A DNA stretch of 42,634 nucleotides from Saccharomonospora saliphila YIM 90502 (GTDB taxonomy: Bacteria > Actinomycetota > Actinomycetes > Mycobacteriales > Pseudonocardiaceae): assembly GCF_000383795.1 (NCBI RefSeq), contig NZ_KB912660.1, positions 5,205-47,838 on the forward strand. Reading direction: 5' to 3'. Positions 40,382 through 42,634 of the stretch are shown here, piece by piece. Below the pieces are notes generated by a model. It was not told the origin of the DNA, did no database searches, and saw only the letters and a program-made list of their open reading frames with translations. Position numbers and translations under genes: made by a program. Each line of letters opens with the position of its first letter. Within the stretch, counting starts at the first letter, position 1.

Positions 40382-42088
40382 TCAGGTCTGCGAGACGATG
40401 CTCAGTCCCCGGTACCGGTTGAGCGCGGCGTGGACCTCGTGGCGGCGGGGGAGCGCGAGGTGGCCCGGGTGTCCGCTGTGCGGGGAGAGCGCGTCGAGGC
40501 CGTCCCGCTCGATACGCTCGTAGATCTCGTCCACCGCCTCGTGGAGGGTGCGGCGTCCGTCGAGCAGGTCGGCGAGCCGGTCGAGGATGTGGGCGATGGC
40601 GGTCGTCTGGGCCGGATCGACGAGCTGGGCGACGGCGCTGAGGTCGATGGTCTGCGTACCGTACTGGACGGCGGTACGCCCGCGTGCCTTCGCGGGCTTG
40701 GTCTTGCCCCGGGGACGCAGTGATCCCGCGGTGGGAACGCGGCGTGCGGCGTGGGCGAACACCCGTGCCGACCGGTCGGCCCGGTGCTGTTCAGGGGTCT
40801 CGCGCGGGCCGTCGGTGATGGCGTGCGCGGCGTCGGTGACGTCGTGCGGCGTGTAGGCGTCGAGGGCGACGACCTGGTCGGCCACGGCGAAGAACGCGCC
40901 GGAACCGCCCGCGACCAGAACCGTCGAGACACCCAGCTCCTCGTACAGCGGCCGGATGCGGTCGACGAACGGAGTGATCGGCTCCCGGTCGGCGGGAATG
41001 AGCTCACGCATCAGCTCGTCGCGGATCATGAAGTTGGTCGCCGAGGTGTCCTCGTCGATCAGCAGCAGCGAGGTCCCGGCCTCCGGGGCCTCGACGAGGT
41101 TGGCCGCCTGCGAGGTCGACCCGCTGGCGTTGGTCGTGGTGAAGCGCGTGGTGTCGGTGCCCGAGGGCAGGTCGGTGATGAACGGGGAAATGTTCACCCC
41201 GGTCACGGCGCGGCCGTCCTCGGCGCGGATGGTCACGGCGTCGTGCCGGGTGACGACCCACTCGCGCCCGTCCCCGGACACGTGCGGATAGACGCCCCGT
41301 TCGAGGGCCCGCAGCAGGGTCGACTTGCCGTGGTACCCGCCGCCGACGACGACCGTGACCCCCTCGGGCACGCCCATGCCGGTGATCGTGCGCCCGCTGG
41401 GCAGGTCGAAGGACACCCGCAGGGAATCCGGGCCGGCGAACGGGGTCGCGCCGTCGGACATCGGCAGGTCGGAGTCGCCCGAGCGGCGTGGCAGGATCGC
41501 GCCGTCACCCACGAACGCCACCAGGCCCCGTTCGGCGAGCCGGGACCGCAGGTGCTCCTGGTCGAGGTGGAGCTCGACGTGGGCGCGCAGCGCCTCGGCG
41601 TCGAGGCGGGCGTAGCGCAGCGACGACTCGACGATCCGGGGCACCGTGCCGGTGAGGATGTCCGCAGCGACCCGCCCGAGCACCCGCCGGCCCTTCGCGG
41701 GCAGGGCGACCTCGAAGCGCGCCTCGACGCGGTCGTCGGCGATGAGGACGCTGGTGCGCGGCAGGACCTCCTGCCCGGGCGCGCCGAAGGACACGGCCCG
41801 GTCGTCGCCCGCGCCCTTCCGGGCCGCCTCGTGGCAGCGCCGGGTGAGGAAGTCGCTGACGGCGACCCGCTTGCGCGCGGTGTCGATCAGGTCGGCGGGC
41901 AGCCCGGTGGTGTCCAGGTCGAGGATGGCCCGCGCCTTCGACGGCGGCGCGTACGGGTCGACCTGCACGTGGTCGACGGCCAGCCGGAACAGGCCGAGGT
42001 CGTAGGTGCCGTGCAGTTGCTTGTACGAGCCGTACCCGCGCCCGTCGATCGAGGCGAGCGTGCGCTCCAATGCTTGCCGTGTCCGCAT
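40382..42088 (-). CDS. Predicted ATPase of the ABC class (ABC_ATPase family)
   Basis: This 568-aa soluble protein begins with LERTLASIDGRGYGSYKQLHGTY-type sequence, the hallmark of the conserved ABC-class ATPase family. Walker A is VVGGGYHGKSTLL (~250) and Walker B SLLLIDEDTSATNFM (~340). A basic linker (~475) and a helical C-terminal end follow. It lacks membrane segments and partners, so it is not a transporter subunit as such; the cellular role of the family is not known to me. The ATG at 42088 is selected because the conserved N-terminus starts there; the open frame continues to 42205 without support. Its GC content and style look like core genome. Confidence 0.87.
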   Translation of the reverse strand: MRTRQALERTLASIDGRGYGSYKQLHGTYDLGLFRLAVDHVQVDPYAPPSKARAILDLDTTGLPADLIDTARKRVAVSDFLTRRCHEAARKGAGDDRAVSFGAPGQEVLPRTSVLIADDRVEARFEVALPAKGRRVLGRVAADILTGTVPRIVESSLRYARLDAEALRAHVELHLDQEHLRSRLAERGLVAFVGDGAILPRRSGDSDLPMSDGATPFAGPDSLRVSFDLPSGRTITGMGVPEGVTVVVGGGYHGKSTLLRALERGVYPHVSGDGREWVVTRHDAVTIRAEDGRAVTGVNISPFITDLPSGTDTTRFTTTNASGSTSQAANLVEAPEAGTSLLLIDEDTSATNFMIRDELMRELIPADREPITPFVDRIRPLYEELGVSTVLVAGGSGAFFAVADQVVALDAYTPHDVTDAAHAITDGPRETPEQHRADRSARVFAHAARRVPTAGSLRPRGKTKPAKARGRTAVQYGTQTIDLSAVAQLVDPAQTTAIAHILDRLADLLDGRRTLHEAVDEIYERIERDGLDALSPHSGHPGHLALPRRHEVHAALNRYRGLSIVSQT

Positions 42089-42375
42089 ACCGGTCAGCTC
42101 CCAGGACCGTCGGGGAACGCGACGGACGGCCGGGGCCCGGCCGTGGCGACGGGCGAGGGCACGAGAGGTGAAACGAACGCAACCATGCTCGCCCCAGTCT
42201 GCCACACGGGGCGGTCGGCGGAGCGCGTCAGGCCGGTAGGTCGTCGTCGCGTCAGCCGGACAGCGGACGCCCGCGCCGGGCGAGTTCTGCTCTACTCAGT
42301 CGTGGGACGCCTGGGGGTCGGCCCGACGCACCGGGCGCCACCGTGCCCCCGACCGGACGAGGAAAGGGGACGAGC
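42089..42375. other. Divergent intergenic region
   Basis: These 287 very GC-rich bases lie between the ATPase and amidase genes. They must hold both promoters, but I see no clear boxes. GAGGAAAGGGG just before 42376 is the amidase RBS. Confidence 0.4.
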
Positions 42376-42634
42376 GTGCGCCGAGCGAGTGTGGTGGCCA
42401 CTGCGGTCCTGATGGCCTGCACGATGATGCCCGCGCAGGCGGTGGCCGGGCCCGTCCCGCCCCGCGTCGTCGGGCTCGGCGTGTCCGAGTTGCGCGCGCT
42501 GCTCGACGACGGCGCGGTGACCTCGCGCGAGCTGGTCGAGCGCTACCTGCGGCGCATCGACGCCTACGACGGTGCCGACCCGCCCGGCCTCAGCGCCGTG
42601 CTCACCGTCAACCCGAGGGCCCGCGCGCGGGCCG
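42376..42634 (+). CDS. Secreted amidase, N-terminal part (cut by the window end)
   Basis: The first 86 codons of a longer gene are present. GTG 42376 follows GAGGAAAGGGG. Residues 1-25 form a signal peptide (VVATAVLMACTMMPAQAVA). The mature part reads GLGVSELRALLDDGAVTSRE, then VERYLRRIDAYD and SAVLTVNP, which is the typical start of amidase-signature (GatA-like) enzymes. The catalytic Ser-Ser-Lys region is beyond the window. The substrate cannot be given. It is unrelated to the arsenic locus. Confidence 0.8.
   Translation, partial: MRRASVVATAVLMACTMMPAQAVAGPVPPRVVGLGVSELRALLDDGAVTSRELVERYLRRIDAYDGADPPGLSAVLTVNPRARARA

Overview
The window is high-GC DNA from an actinomycete. Supporting signs are GTG/TTG starts with strong Shine-Dalgarno sequences, a mycothiol-type DinB protein, a LAL regulator carrying rare TTA codons, and terminators that are GC hairpins. 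The protein flavour suggests Pseudonocardiaceae, but that is a low-confidence guess.

Layout. Positions 1-3500 are a flank: a tRNA-Pro(GGG) with its terminator, a metallo-beta-lactamase-fold hydrolase, an intact IS481-type insertion sequence sitting exactly on that gene's stop codon, and a Tat-exported GH16 glycosidase. About 3800-40284 is one arsenic-centred locus. Its left edge holds resistance genes (an ArsI C-As lyase fused to a winged-helix domain, an ArsP organoarsenical permease, a Cys-pair ArsD-like protein, an MFS exporter). Next come a free-standing PKS-type C-methyltransferase and an acyl-CoA dehydrogenase. On the minus strand follow a six-gene oxyanion import operon (pstS-pstCA-pstB-phnD-phnC-phnE, with both permease pairs fused) and a seven-gene biosynthetic operon (CTP-synthase-GATase-like protein, unknown 154-aa protein, EPSP-synthase homologue, phosphoglycerate-mutase homologue, type I PKS, KAS III-like enzyme, phosphonopyruvate-decarboxylase homologue). 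A divergent LAL/LuxR activator, a DinB/mycothiol protein, a PhnW-type aminotransferase, a Tat-exported molybdopterin oxidoreductase and an ArsR repressor complete it. Positions 40382-42634 are a right flank (ABC-class ATPase, start of a secreted amidase).

How it may work. The AroA + iPGM + phosphonopyruvate-decarboxylase set next to ars genes, with no PEP mutase in the window, matches the logic proposed for the arseno-organic cluster found by EvoMining in Streptomyces lividans/coelicolor. There, arsenate replaces phosphate: AroA-like enolpyruvyl transfer gives arsenoenolpyruvate, the iPGM-like enzyme rearranges it to a C-As bond, and decarboxylation gives arsonoacetaldehyde. That aldehyde could be aminated by the PhnW-like enzyme or reduced, then used as a starter or cap for the PKS. 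The Pst/Phn-type importer would collect arsenate (or arsonate), while ArsI/ArsP/ArsR would provide self-protection. Gene identities are mostly firm. The arsenic chemistry is inference from context and recalled literature, not proven by sequence.

Points that look new are the PhnW-like and DinB/Mo-enzyme branch, the ArsI-winged-helix fusion, the collapsed ER and near-identical tandem ACPs of the PKS, a GATase-like protein lacking its catalytic His, and a shared 34-bp promoter/operator before arsI and arsP that is related to a palindrome before arsR.
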